Assembly (NCBI GenBank): GCA_963730585.1
Contig: CAVSSL010000011.1
Coordinates: forward strand, 682,001 to 746,000
Source: Pedococcus_A sp963730585
GTDB lineage: Bacteria > Actinomycetota > Actinomycetes > Actinomycetales > Dermatophilaceae
Length of the DNA stretch: 64,000 nucleotides
Direction: 5' to 3'
The stretch's first letter is position 1; each line of letters begins with the position of its first letter. The translations under genes were made by a program, and so were the position numbers. Below, one piece after another: positions 16,581 to 25,209 of the stretch. The notes beneath the pieces are model-generated. The model worked only from the letters and a program-made list of their open reading frames with translations, had not been told where the DNA came from and searched no databases.

Positions 16581-17921
16581 TCAGGCCCCCAGCAGGCTCT
16601 GGCCGCAGACGCGCACGACGTTGCCGTTGACACCGGCGCTGGCGTCCTGGGCGAGCCAGGCGATGGTCTCGGCGACGTCGACCGGCAGCCCGCCCTGCGA
16701 GAGGGAGTTCATGAGCCGCCCCACCTCGCGGGTGGCGAACGGGATCCGCGACGTCATCTCGGTCTCGATGAAGCCGGGGGCCACCGCGTTGACCGTGATG
16801 CGGCGGCGGCGCAGGTCGTCGTCGTCCTTCAGCGCCTGCACGAGGCCGATGAGCCCGGCCTTGGAGGCGGCGTAGTTGCTCTGGCCGCGGTTGCCCGCGA
16901 TGCCCGACATCGACGACACGAGCACCACGTGGCCACCGTCGCGCAGGCCGTCGTCGCCCAGCAGCACCTCGTTCATGCGCAGGATCGACAGCAGGTTGAC
17001 CTCCAGCACCGAGGCCCAGCGCTGCTCGTCGGTGTTGGCGAGGAGGCGGTCGCGGGTGATGCCGGCGTTGTGCACCACGACGTCGAGGCCGCCGTGGCGG
17101 GCCTTCGCGTGCTCGAGGATGCGCGCTCCCGCGTCGGTGGCGGTGACGTCGAGCTGCAGGGCGGTGCCGCCGACGCGGTTGGCGGTGCGGGCCAGTGACT
17201 CCCCCGCCGCCGGCACGTCGACGCACACCACGGTCGCCCCGTCGCGGGCGAGCACGTCGGCGATCGCCGCGCCGATGCCGCGCGCGGCGCCGGTGACCAC
17301 GGCCACCTTGCCGTCGAGCGGACGCCGCCAGTCGTCAGGAGCCGGGGCGTCGCCGCCGGTCACCTCGACGACCTGGGCGTCGACGTAGGCCGAGCGGCCC
17401 GACAGCAGGAACCGCAGCGTGCTGTCCACGCCGGCGTCGGCACCATCAGCCACCAGCACGAGGTTGGCCGTCGCGCCGGCCCGCAGCTCCTTGCCCACGG
17501 AGCGGGTGATGCCCTCGAGGGCGCGGCGGGCCGCGGCCTGCGCCGGGGTGCCCGCCTCACGCGGGGGACGCCCCAGCACCACGACCCGACCACTCGGGCC
17601 GAGCGAGCGCAGGGCGGGGCCGACGATGGCGCGCAGCGACTCGAGGTCCTCGGGCGACTCGACGGCCGTGAGGTCGGCCACGATGGCGCCGACGCGCTGG
17701 CCTTCCGACACCGCCTCGACGGCCGTGACCGACTCCTGCTCCAGGAGCTCACGCACCCGGCCGGCGAGCGGGGCGTCACCGTGGCCACCGACGAGGACGA
17801 GACCGTCCACCAGCGGTGCGTCCACGGCATACCGGCGCAGCCGCACCGGGCGGGGCAGGCCGAGCTGTGCGGCGAGCTTCTTCCCGACCCCGGTGTTGAC
17901 GAAGGACGCGTAGCCGGCCAC
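16581..17921 (-). CDS. fabG4: High-molecular-weight 3-oxoacyl reductase, FabG4 type
   Basis: A 446-residue SDR with a second, N-terminal flavodoxin-like domain (residues about 1-200), the size class of mycobacterial FabG4 (Rv0242c). The reductase domain has VTGAARGIGAAIADVLARDG, HNAGITRD, catalytic Ser in VLVSSMSGIAGNRGQSNYAASKAGL with YxxxK, and GFIETEMT. FabG4 enzymes use NADH and act on CoA thioesters. The GTG at 17921 is one base after the thiolase stop. It is the middle gene of a thiolase-reductase-hydratase operon. Confidence 0.9.
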   Translation of the reverse strand: MAGYASFVNTGVGKKLAAQLGLPRPVRLRRYAVDAPLVDGLVLVGGHGDAPLAGRVRELLEQESVTAVEAVSEGQRVGAIVADLTAVESPEDLESLRAIVGPALRSLGPSGRVVVLGRPPREAGTPAQAAARRALEGITRSVGKELRAGATANLVLVADGADAGVDSTLRFLLSGRSAYVDAQVVEVTGGDAPAPDDWRRPLDGKVAVVTGAARGIGAAIADVLARDGATVVCVDVPAAGESLARTANRVGGTALQLDVTATDAGARILEHAKARHGGLDVVVHNAGITRDRLLANTDEQRWASVLEVNLLSILRMNEVLLGDDGLRDGGHVVLVSSMSGIAGNRGQSNYAASKAGLIGLVQALKDDDDLRRRRITVNAVAPGFIETEMTSRIPFATREVGRLMNSLSQGGLPVDVAETIAWLAQDASAGVNGNVVRVCGQSLLGA

Positions 17922-17922
17922 G

Positions 17923-19215
17923 TCAGGCCGCCTCGAGGATCGCCATGACGCCCTGGCCGCCGGCGGCACAGATCGAGACCAGCCCCCGCGCGCCGGAGCC
18001 CTTCTCGTGGAGCATCTTGGCCAGCGAGGCCACGATCCGCCCGCCGGTGGCGGCGAACGGGTGACCCGCGGCCAGCGACGAGCCCTGCACGTTGAGCCGG
18101 CTGCGGTCCAGGGAGCCGACCGGCTTGGCCAGGCCGAGGCGGTCGCGGCAGAACTCCTCGTCCTCCCACGCGGCCAGCGTCGCCAGCACGGTGGAGGCGA
18201 AGGCCTCGTGGATCTCGACGAGGTCGAAGTCCTGAAGGGTCATGCCCTGGCGCTCGAGGAGCCGCGGGAGGGCGTAGGCCGGCGCCATGAGCAGGCCTTC
18301 GTCGCCGGTGACGTAGTCGACAGCGGCGGTCTCGGCGTCGACGAGGTGGGCCAGCACCGGCAGGCCTCGCTCGGCCGCCCACTCGTCGGTGCCGAGCAGC
18401 ACGGCGGAGGCGCCGTCGGTCAGCGGGGTGCTGTTGCCGGCCGTCATGGTGGCACCCTCGCCCTTGCCGAACACCGGCTTGAGGGTGCCCAGCTTCTCGA
18501 CCGAGGAGTCGGGGCGGAGGTTCTCGTCGCGTGTCACGCCGAGGAAGGGCGTGACGAGGTCGTCGAAGAAGCCGCTCTCCCAGGCTGCCGCGAGGTTGCG
18601 GTGGCTGGCGGCGGCGAGCTCGTCCTGCGCCTCGCGGGTGATGCCCCAGCGCTTGGCGGTCTGGGCCATGTGCTCGCCCATCGACAGTCCGGTGCGCGGC
18701 TCGACGTTGCGCGGGATCTCGGGCACCACGTGGCCGGGCCGCAGACCGGTCAGGGCCTTCACCTTCTGGCCGGTCGTCCTGGCACGGTTGAGGCGCAGCA
18801 GGGTCTCGCGCAGCCCCTCGCTGACGGCGATGGGCGCGTCGGAGGCGGTGTCGGTGCCGCCGGCGATGCCGGACTCGACCTGCCCGAGGGCGATCTTGTT
18901 CGCGACCAGGATCGCGGCCTCCAGCCCGGTGCCGCAGGCCTGCTGCACGTCGTAGGCCGGCGTGTGGGCCGACAGGCTCGAGCCGAGCACAGACTCACGG
19001 GTGAGGTTGAAGTCGCGGCTGTGCTTGAGCACCGCCCCGGCCGCCACCTCCCCGAGCCGCTCCCCCGCCAGGCCGTGGCGGGCCACAAGGCCCTCGAGCG
19101 CGGCGGTGAGCATGTCCTGGTTGGAGGCGCGCGCGTAGCTGCCGTTCGCCCGGGCGAACGGGATGCGGTTGCCGCCGATGACAGCGGCGCGGCGCGGCGT
19201 GCGGGTCGTGGCCAC
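17923..19215 (-). CDS. Acetyl-CoA C-acetyltransferase (FadA2/FadI type thiolase)
   Basis: A 430-residue thiolase. The acyl-accepting Cys is in YDVQQACGTGLEAAILVANKI, His in VEIHEAFAST and GHPFAATGGR, and the second catalytic Cys in LVSICAAGGQGVMAI. The NPF-type loop is degenerate, as in the trifunctional-enzyme beta-subunit-like group. The GTG at 19215 has AAGGAG 6 bases upstream. It is the first gene of the thiolase-FabG4-MaoC operon and is divergent from tetR across a 16-bp-arm palindrome. Role: beta-oxidation or its reverse. Confidence 0.92.
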   Translation of the reverse strand: MATTRTPRRAAVIGGNRIPFARANGSYARASNQDMLTAALEGLVARHGLAGERLGEVAAGAVLKHSRDFNLTRESVLGSSLSAHTPAYDVQQACGTGLEAAILVANKIALGQVESGIAGGTDTASDAPIAVSEGLRETLLRLNRARTTGQKVKALTGLRPGHVVPEIPRNVEPRTGLSMGEHMAQTAKRWGITREAQDELAAASHRNLAAAWESGFFDDLVTPFLGVTRDENLRPDSSVEKLGTLKPVFGKGEGATMTAGNSTPLTDGASAVLLGTDEWAAERGLPVLAHLVDAETAAVDYVTGDEGLLMAPAYALPRLLERQGMTLQDFDLVEIHEAFASTVLATLAAWEDEEFCRDRLGLAKPVGSLDRSRLNVQGSSLAAGHPFAATGGRIVASLAKMLHEKGSGARGLVSICAAGGQGVMAILEAA

Positions 19216-19282
19216 GAGGGCTCCTTCGTACGGGGAGTGCACCGGCGGGGAGGGAACCGGTGAGAGAGGATTTACTGAGTAC

Positions 19283-19319
19283 GGACGGTAGCAGGTACCG
19301 CGAGTACCTGCTACCGTCC
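19283..19319. promoter_or_regulatory. TetR-type operator palindrome between fadA2-like operon and tetR
   Basis: Perfect inverted repeat with 16-bp arms GGACGGTAGCAGGTAC (19283-19298) and GTACCTGCTACCGTCC (19304-19319), separated by CGCGA. It lies 67 bp upstream of the thiolase GTG and 6 bp upstream of the chosen tetR GTG, so one bound dimer pair could control both directions. Its length exceeds a simple TetR operator and could bind two dimers. Confidence 0.75.
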
Positions 19320-19325
19320 CCGTTC

Positions 19326-20006
19326 GTGAGCACGACCACGGACGGGCGGAGCACCCGCTGGGACGAGCACCGCGCCCGCCGGCGCGAGGAGCTCGTCGAC
19401 GCGACCCTGCGCGCGATCCGGCAGCACGGCGCCGCAGTCGGCATGGACGACATCGCCACGGCCGCGGGCACCAGCAAGACGGTCTTCTACCGGCACTTCA
19501 CCGACCGCAGCGGCCTGTATGCCGCGGTGGCGGCCCGCGTGGACGCGCTCATCCTGCGCGACGTCACCACCGCGTTCGGGTCCGCCGACCTCGGCACCGC
19601 GAGCGGCTCCCCGCGTCGGCTCATCGCCGCCGCCATCGACTCCTACCTCCGGCTCGTCGAGCGCGACCCGGAGGTCTACCGGTTCATCGTCAACGCGCCG
19701 CTGCTGGACCGGCCGGCCGGCGGGGACCCGGCGGGCCAGGTCACCTCGCACATCGCCGCGCAGATGTCGGCGGTGGTCGCGACCGCGCTCGAAGCAGCCG
19801 GTCGCGACACCACGGCCGCGGTGGTCTGGGGGCCCGGACTCGTCGGCATGGTGCGCGCCGCGGCTGACCAGTGGCTCGCCGCCCCCGACCCGATGCCCCG
19901 CGAGGCCCTCGCCGAACACCTCACCGACCTGGCTTGGGGCGGGCTGTCGTCCGCCTGGCCCACCACTCCGCCCAACACCTCCGCGTCAGGAGCCAACCAC
20001 CCATGA
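19326..20006 (+). CDS. TetR-family transcriptional regulator
   Basis: About 226 residues. The N-terminal helix-turn-helix (RREELVDATLRAIRQHGAAVGMDDIATAAGTSKTVFYRHFTDRSGLYAAVAARV) is a clear TetR DNA-binding domain. The C-terminal ligand domain (IAAAIDSYLRLVERDPEVYRFIVN) is of the type seen near fatty-acid genes. The GTG at 19326 (VSTTTDGRST) was chosen; an earlier GTG at 19260 would place the palindrome inside the gene. It is divergent from the thiolase operon and overlaps the downstream oxidase by 4 bp (ATGA). Likely an acyl-CoA-responsive autorepressor. Confidence 0.9.
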   Translation: MSTTTDGRSTRWDEHRARRREELVDATLRAIRQHGAAVGMDDIATAAGTSKTVFYRHFTDRSGLYAAVAARVDALILRDVTTAFGSADLGTASGSPRRLIAAAIDSYLRLVERDPEVYRFIVNAPLLDRPAGGDPAGQVTSHIAAQMSAVVATALEAAGRDTTAAVVWGPGLVGMVRAAADQWLAAPDPMPREALAEHLTDLAWGGLSSAWPTTPPNTSASGANHP

Positions 20007-21925
20007 GCACCCTCAGCAGCGAACTCCGCAAAGCCACCGACGGACGGTGGGCCCACATCCGCGAGGAGGCCCGCTCCGAGCTCGAGCCCGCCCGGTTCGC
20101 GCCGCCGCGCGAGGAGCTGACCCGGGAGGAGTACCGCGCGCGGGTCGCCGCCCAGCTCCAGGAGCTCGCCAAGACCGGCCACCCCGCCCGCGGCCTCTCC
20201 AAGGACCTCGGCGGCCAGGGCGACTTCGGCGCCTCGGTGACCGCGTTCGAGATGCTCGGCCACGCCGACCTCTCGCTGCTGGTGAAGGCCGGGGTGCACT
20301 GGGGCCTCTTCGGCGGCGCGGTCGCGAGCCTGGGCACCAGCCGGCACCACACGGCATACCTGCCCGCCATCCTCAGCGCCGAGCTGCCCGGCTGCTTCGC
20401 GATGACCGAGACCGGGCACGGCTCCGACGTGCAGGCGCTCGGCACCACCGCGACCTACGACGCGGACACCGACGAGCTCGTGGTGCACACACCGACGCCG
20501 GCGGCCCGCAAGGACTACATCGGCGGCGCCGCCCGCGACGGCCGGATGGCGGCGGTCTTCGCCCAGCTCGTCACCGACGGGGAGTCGCACGGGGTGCACT
20601 GCGTGCTGGTGCCGATCCGCGACGAGGACGGCAACGCCCTGCCGGGCGTCACCATCGGCGACTGCGGCGCCAAGGCCGGGCTGGCTGGTGTCGACAACGG
20701 CCGGCTGAGCTTCGACCAGGTGCGGGTGCCGCGGACGAACCTGCTGAACCGCTACGGCGACCTCGACGAGCACGGCGTCTACACCTCCCCCATCGAGAAC
20801 CCCACCCGGCGCTTCTTCACCATGCTGGGGACCTTGGTGCGAGGTCGGATCAGCGTCGCGGGGGGCGCCGGCGCGGCCACCCGCACCGCGCTGACCCTGG
20901 CCATCACGTATGCCGGGCACCGTCGCCAGTTCGCGCCGCCCGGCGGGGCCGAGGAGGTGCTGCTGCTCGACTACCGCGCCCACCAGCGCAAGCTGCTGCC
21001 GGCCCTGGCGACCTCGTACGCGCTGCTGTTCGCGCAGAACGACCTCGTGTCGCGGATGCACGACGTCGCCTCCAGCGGCGACGCCGCCGCCCCGCACGAC
21101 CAGCGCGAGCTCGAGGCGCGCGCCGCCGGCATCAAGGCGGTGGCGACCGCGCACGCCACCGCCACGATCCAGACCTGCCGCGAGGCCTGCGGAGGGGCCG
21201 GCTACCTCGCGGTCAACCGGCTGCCGGCGCTCAAGGCCGACACCGACGTCTTCACCACGTTCGAGGGCGACAACACCGTCCTGCTCCAGCTGGTCGCCAA
21301 GGGCCTGCTCACCGACTACCGCGACACCTTCGGCGACATGGACACCCTCGAGATGGTCCGGTTCGGGGCCCGCAAGGTCGCCGGCACGGTCATCGAGCGC
21401 ACCGCCGCCCGCGGGCTCGTCGAGCGACTCATGGCGGCCGCCCCGGGCCGAGACGCGGAGGAGGCGGTTGTCGACCGCGGTTGGCAGTGCGCCCTGTTCG
21501 AGGACCGCGAGCGCCACCTGCTGGAGACCGTGGCGATGCGGCTGCGCCGCGCCACCGCCCCCGGCGCCGACGCGTTCGCCGTCTTCAACGACGCCCAGGA
21601 CCACCTGGTCGCCGCCGCCCGGGCGCACGTCGACCGGGTGGTGCTCGAGGCGTTCGTCGCCGGCATCGACGCCTGCACCGACCCGGCGGCGAAGGCCGTG
21701 CTGGAGAAGGTCTGCGACCTGCACGCCCTGTCGACCATCGAGCAGCACAAGGGCTGGTACCTCGAGCACACCCGGATCACTCCCGCCCGCAGCAAGCAGG
21801 TGACGGCCACCGTCAACGCGCTGTGTGCCGAGCTGCGGCCGCAGGCGCAGGACCTCGTCGACGCCTTCGGCATCCCCGTCGAGTGGCTCGGGACCGAGCT
21901 CCTCCCGGACCCGGACCAGACCTGA
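20003..21925 (+). CDS. Acyl-CoA oxidase/dehydrogenase-type flavoenzyme
   Basis: A 640-residue protein, longer than ordinary acyl-CoA dehydrogenases (about 380-400) and similar in length and layout to acyl-CoA oxidases. Seen: GCFAMTETGHGSDVQALGTTA (FAD-binding segment), QVRVPRTNLLNRYGDLDEHGVY, and TFEGDNTVLLQLVAKGLL, close to the oxidase motif around the catalytic Glu region. A C-terminal second helical domain follows. The ATG at 20003 overlaps the tetR stop. It would catalyse the first, desaturating step of fatty-acid oxidation, with the divergent MaoC/FabG4/thiolase set supplying later steps. Oxidase rather than dehydrogenase activity is inferred. Confidence 0.85.
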   Translation: MSTLSSELRKATDGRWAHIREEARSELEPARFAPPREELTREEYRARVAAQLQELAKTGHPARGLSKDLGGQGDFGASVTAFEMLGHADLSLLVKAGVHWGLFGGAVASLGTSRHHTAYLPAILSAELPGCFAMTETGHGSDVQALGTTATYDADTDELVVHTPTPAARKDYIGGAARDGRMAAVFAQLVTDGESHGVHCVLVPIRDEDGNALPGVTIGDCGAKAGLAGVDNGRLSFDQVRVPRTNLLNRYGDLDEHGVYTSPIENPTRRFFTMLGTLVRGRISVAGGAGAATRTALTLAITYAGHRRQFAPPGGAEEVLLLDYRAHQRKLLPALATSYALLFAQNDLVSRMHDVASSGDAAAPHDQRELEARAAGIKAVATAHATATIQTCREACGGAGYLAVNRLPALKADTDVFTTFEGDNTVLLQLVAKGLLTDYRDTFGDMDTLEMVRFGARKVAGTVIERTAARGLVERLMAAAPGRDAEEAVVDRGWQCALFEDRERHLLETVAMRLRRATAPGADAFAVFNDAQDHLVAAARAHVDRVVLEAFVAGIDACTDPAAKAVLEKVCDLHALSTIEQHKGWYLEHTRITPARSKQVTATVNALCAELRPQAQDLVDAFGIPVEWLGTELLPDPDQT

Positions 21926-21962
21926 ACCTCCCGGCCCTTCCGAGCTCGGCCAGTCCTGAGCG

Positions 21963-22385
21963 CTAGAGCTCGCGCAGCAGCGTCCGGCCGTCGTCGGTGA
22001 CCGTCCAGAACGGGTTGTGCGCGACCTCCCACGGGTGGCCGTCGGGGTCGATGAACACGCCTGAGTAGCCGCCCCAGAAGGTCTCGCCGCCCGCTCGGCC
22101 GAGCACCGCACCGGCCAGCCGGGCCTCCTCGAGGACGTCGTCAACCTCCTCCGGCGAGCGCACGTTGAGGGCGAGGGTCACCCCGCCCCACCCGCCGGTG
22201 TCCTCGACGGCACTGTCGTCGGCGAGCGCCGCGCGGTCCCACAGGGCGACGATCATCCCGCCGGTCTGGAAGAACACCACGTCGTCGTTGTCGTCGCCCC
22301 GCCGCCAGCCGAGTGCCTCGTAGAAGGCCCGGGCGCGGTCGAGGTCCGCCACGCCGAGGGTGACGAGGCTCAGTCGCTGCTCCAC
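21963..22385 (-). CDS. VOC-family (glyoxalase/bleomycin resistance-like) protein
   Basis: A 140-residue vicinal-oxygen-chelate protein with the two beta-alpha-beta-beta-beta modules: LSLVTLGVADLDRARAFYEALGWRR, then GVTLALNVRSPEEVDDVLEEARLAGA and GVFIDPDGHPWEVAHNPFW. VOC proteins bind a metal and range from glyoxalases to dioxygenases; the substrate cannot be told. The GTG start directly follows the CFA-type methyltransferase stop, so it may be the last gene of that operon. Confidence 0.88.
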   Translation of the reverse strand: MEQRLSLVTLGVADLDRARAFYEALGWRRGDDNDDVVFFQTGGMIVALWDRAALADDSAVEDTGGWGGVTLALNVRSPEEVDDVLEEARLAGAVLGRAGGETFWGGYSGVFIDPDGHPWEVAHNPFWTVTDDGRTLLREL

Positions 22386-23717
22386 TCAGCCATCCCACCA
22401 CGGGCGCAGGGGCAGGTCCGCGCTGCCGCGCCGGTCGAGCTTGACGGCCAGCACCTGGTGCAGCTGCACCCCGTTGGTCTCGAAGCTGTAGCGGGAGCCG
22501 GCCATGTAGAGGCCCCAGACCCGGGCCGTGGCCTCTCCGACCTCGGCGACGCACTCGTCCCAGTGCTCGACGAGGTTGCGGCACCACCCGGCCAGGGTGA
22601 GCGCGTAGTGCTCGCGGAGGTTCTCCTCGTGCCGCACCTCGAGGCCGACGTCCTGCATCGCGGCGATGATGGTGCCCGAGCCGGTCAGCTCGCCGTCGGG
22701 GAAGACGTAGCGGTCGATGAAGGCGCCGGTCGAGGTGCGCCGGTTGTCCGGGCGGGTGATGCAGTGGTTCAGCAGCAGACCGCCGTCGCGCAGCCGGTCC
22801 TTGATGCTGCGGAAGTACGCCGGGTAGTTCCGCACGCCGATGTGCTCGGTCAGGCCGATCGAGGAGATCGCGTCGAACCCGCGCTCCCGCACGTCGCGGT
22901 AGTCGGTGAAACGCACCTCGGCGAGGTCGGCCAGCCCCTCCTCCTCGATGACGCGCTGCGCCCACGTCGCCTGCTCACGGGACAGGGTGGCGCCGATGAC
23001 GCGCACGCCCCGTTGCGCGGCATACCGCACCATCCCTCCCCAGCCGCACCCGATGTCGAGGAGCCGGTCGCCCTCCTTGAGGCGCAGCTTGTCGAACACG
23101 AGGCGGTACTTGTTGTCCTGCGCCTCCTCCAGCGTCGCCGCGTCGTGCGGGTAGCAGGCGCACGTGTAGGTCATCGACGGCCCGAGGACCTTCTCGTAGA
23201 AGGCGTTCGAGACGTCGTAGTGGTGGTGGATCGCCTCGGCGTCGCGCCCCTTGGAGTGGCGCAGGCCCTCGGCGACGCGGCGCCAGCGGGGCAGCGCCTC
23301 CTGCGGCGGCGGGGGCGGCGGGTGCAGCACCCCCGAGCCGAGGGTGCGCGCGATGGCCGCGAGCGTGCGCGGGCCCGGCACGCGGAAGCGCAGACCGCCC
23401 ATGGCGGCCAGCAGCGGGTACGGGTCGCCCGGGTGCGCGCCCTCGATGTCGAGGTCCCCCGCGACGTACGCCCGGGCCAGGCCCAGGTCGCCCGGGGCGG
23501 TGGCGATGTATGCCGCCCCGCGCGGGTTGCGCAGGTGAAGCCCCACCGGCGCGTCGGCGGGGCCGGTGCGGCTGCCGTCGTAGGCCGTGAACCGCAGGCG
23601 CAGCGGCCCGTCGACCACGGCCTCGATCGTCTCGGCCAACGTCAGTGGCGGCGCCGGCGGGGCGTCGCGCCGGCTGTCGGGCGGTGAGGGCTGGTGGGTC
23701 TGCTTGAGCACGGTCAT
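22386..23717 (-). CDS. CFA-like SAM-dependent fatty acyl methyltransferase (10-methylene type)
   Basis: A 443-residue cyclopropane-fatty-acid-synthase-family enzyme. It carries an N-terminal SCP2-like region, HHHYDVSNAFYEKVLGPSMTYTCACY, the SAM-binding motif RLLDIGCGWGGMVRYAAQRG, GATLSREQATWAQ, and the bicarbonate/active-site region SIGLTEHIGVRNYPAYF. The His-poor VSNAFYEKVLGPSMTYTCA variant and the adjacent FAD oxidoreductase resemble the BfaB/TmsB (Rv0447c-like) enzymes, which make 10-methylene fatty acids, rather than Cfa. The ATG overlaps the oxidoreductase stop by 4 bp. Product specificity is inferred from the pairing. Confidence 0.85.
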   Translation of the reverse strand: MTVLKQTHQPSPPDSRRDAPPAPPLTLAETIEAVVDGPLRLRFTAYDGSRTGPADAPVGLHLRNPRGAAYIATAPGDLGLARAYVAGDLDIEGAHPGDPYPLLAAMGGLRFRVPGPRTLAAIARTLGSGVLHPPPPPPQEALPRWRRVAEGLRHSKGRDAEAIHHHYDVSNAFYEKVLGPSMTYTCACYPHDAATLEEAQDNKYRLVFDKLRLKEGDRLLDIGCGWGGMVRYAAQRGVRVIGATLSREQATWAQRVIEEEGLADLAEVRFTDYRDVRERGFDAISSIGLTEHIGVRNYPAYFRSIKDRLRDGGLLLNHCITRPDNRRTSTGAFIDRYVFPDGELTGSGTIIAAMQDVGLEVRHEENLREHYALTLAGWCRNLVEHWDECVAEVGEATARVWGLYMAGSRYSFETNGVQLHQVLAVKLDRRGSADLPLRPWWDG

Positions 23718-25177
23718 CTGCGCTGCACCGCCTTCGCGTAGAGGTCGAGGAGCCGGGAGTCGGGGTCGTAACGCTCCTTGAGCGCGCGGAAGGCGTCGCC
23801 GCCGTAGAGCCGGTCGAACTCGACACGCTCGTAGTAGGCGTCGGAGTAGAGCGACTTGTGGCCGCGCCGCGCGGTCACCTCGCGCTCGATGAGCCGGTTG
23901 GCCGCGCCGGGCTGCCCGGGGGTGGCGGGCACCGAGGACCAGAAACCCACGTTCACGTAGGTCTGGCCGGCGCGCAGCGGGTAGAGCGGCCAGGGTTGGG
24001 ACCCCGGCTGGGGGTGCGCGGGGCCGTCCTCGCGAACCCGCAACGGGCACAGCCAGATCGGCTCGATGGGGACCTCCCGCAGGAACCAGTGCAGGAAGGC
24101 TGCGCACTCCTCCACCGGGACCTCGACGTCCTGGACCACGCGCTCGCGCGGCGGCCGTCCTCGCCGGGCCTCGATCCGGTCGGCGACCGACCATCGCTGG
24201 TCGAGGGCGATGAGCTTCCAGTACACGCTGCTGCGCCGCCAGCGCCGGGGCCAGACGCGCCGCAGCGCGGGGTGCTGGGCGCCGAAGGCCCGGCTGCACC
24301 AGAACCAGTCGGTGTCCCAGCGCCAGAGGTAGTCGTGGACGGTCAGCCGGTCGCGCCGGGGGTCGGTGCCGTCGTGCTGCAGCGACCGGTAGTAGATGCC
24401 TTTGCCGGTGTAGTCGCTGACCGGCCCGGGGTGGTCGGTCTGCCGCCCCAGGGTCAGGTACGCCTCGGTGGCGCTGAAGACCACGCCGTCGACGTAGTCG
24501 ACCTGCTCGCCCTCGTGGCTGCGGTCGCGGACGACGCCCTCGAGCACCTCGACCAGGGTCTCGAGGGTGTGGAACCGGAGATGCCGCAGCGCCACGAAGG
24601 GCAGCACCGGTTCGAGCTCGATGCGCAGGCGGGTGGCGTAACCGAGCGTGCCGTAGGAGTTGGGGAACCCGCGGTAGAGGTCGTCGTGCTCGCCGCCGGG
24701 GGCTGCGGTGACCACCTCGCCGGCGCCGGTGAGGATGTCCATCTCCAGCACGGACTCGTGGGGCAGGCCGCTTCGGAACGACGTCGACTCGATGCCCAGA
24801 CCGGTGACCGCCCCTCCGAGGGTGATGGTCTTCAGCTGCGGCACCACGAGCGGCGCCAGCCCGTGCGGCAGCGTCGCGGCGACGAGGTCCTCGTAGGTGC
24901 ACACGCCCCCGACATCGGCCCTGCGCGCCACCGGGTCGACGGCGATGACCTCGCCGAGCCCGCTGACGTCGAGTCCGGGTGCCCCTGTGGTGGCGCGGGC
25001 CCGAAAGAGGTTCGACGTCCTCTTCGCCAGACGGACCGGAGCCGACGGAGGAATCGCACGGTAGCTGGCGACGAGCCGCTGCACGGCGGCCGCGTGCCGC
25101 GCGACGGCAGCGGAGTCCGCGGGGGCGCCCCGGTGGGTGGAGACGTCCCCCGGCTCTGACGTCAGGCGGTCAGGCAC
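23714..25177 (-). CDS. FAD-binding oxidoreductase (10-methylene fatty acyl reductase type)
   Basis: A 487-residue FAD_binding_4 protein. It has GLGEVIAVDPVARRADVGGVCTYEDLVAATLPHGLAPLVVPQLKTITLGGAVTGLGIESTSFR (the PCMH FAD site), GFPNSYGTLGYATRLRIEL, and a C-terminal substrate domain with RLYGGDAFRALKERYDPDSRLLDLYAKAV. It resembles the BfaA/TmsA-type (Rv0449c-like) reductases that convert 10-methylene to 10-methyl fatty acids, and also sterol Delta24-reductase-like proteins. Translational coupling (4-bp overlap) to the CFA-like methyltransferase strongly supports a joint role. The start is GTG at 25177. Confidence 0.85.
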   Translation of the reverse strand: MPDRLTSEPGDVSTHRGAPADSAAVARHAAAVQRLVASYRAIPPSAPVRLAKRTSNLFRARATTGAPGLDVSGLGEVIAVDPVARRADVGGVCTYEDLVAATLPHGLAPLVVPQLKTITLGGAVTGLGIESTSFRSGLPHESVLEMDILTGAGEVVTAAPGGEHDDLYRGFPNSYGTLGYATRLRIELEPVLPFVALRHLRFHTLETLVEVLEGVVRDRSHEGEQVDYVDGVVFSATEAYLTLGRQTDHPGPVSDYTGKGIYYRSLQHDGTDPRRDRLTVHDYLWRWDTDWFWCSRAFGAQHPALRRVWPRRWRRSSVYWKLIALDQRWSVADRIEARRGRPPRERVVQDVEVPVEECAAFLHWFLREVPIEPIWLCPLRVREDGPAHPQPGSQPWPLYPLRAGQTYVNVGFWSSVPATPGQPGAANRLIEREVTARRGHKSLYSDAYYERVEFDRLYGGDAFRALKERYDPDSRLLDLYAKAVQRR

Positions 25178-25209
25178 ACCTGCAGGCTATTGCGGACCTC
25201 CGGCCGAGG

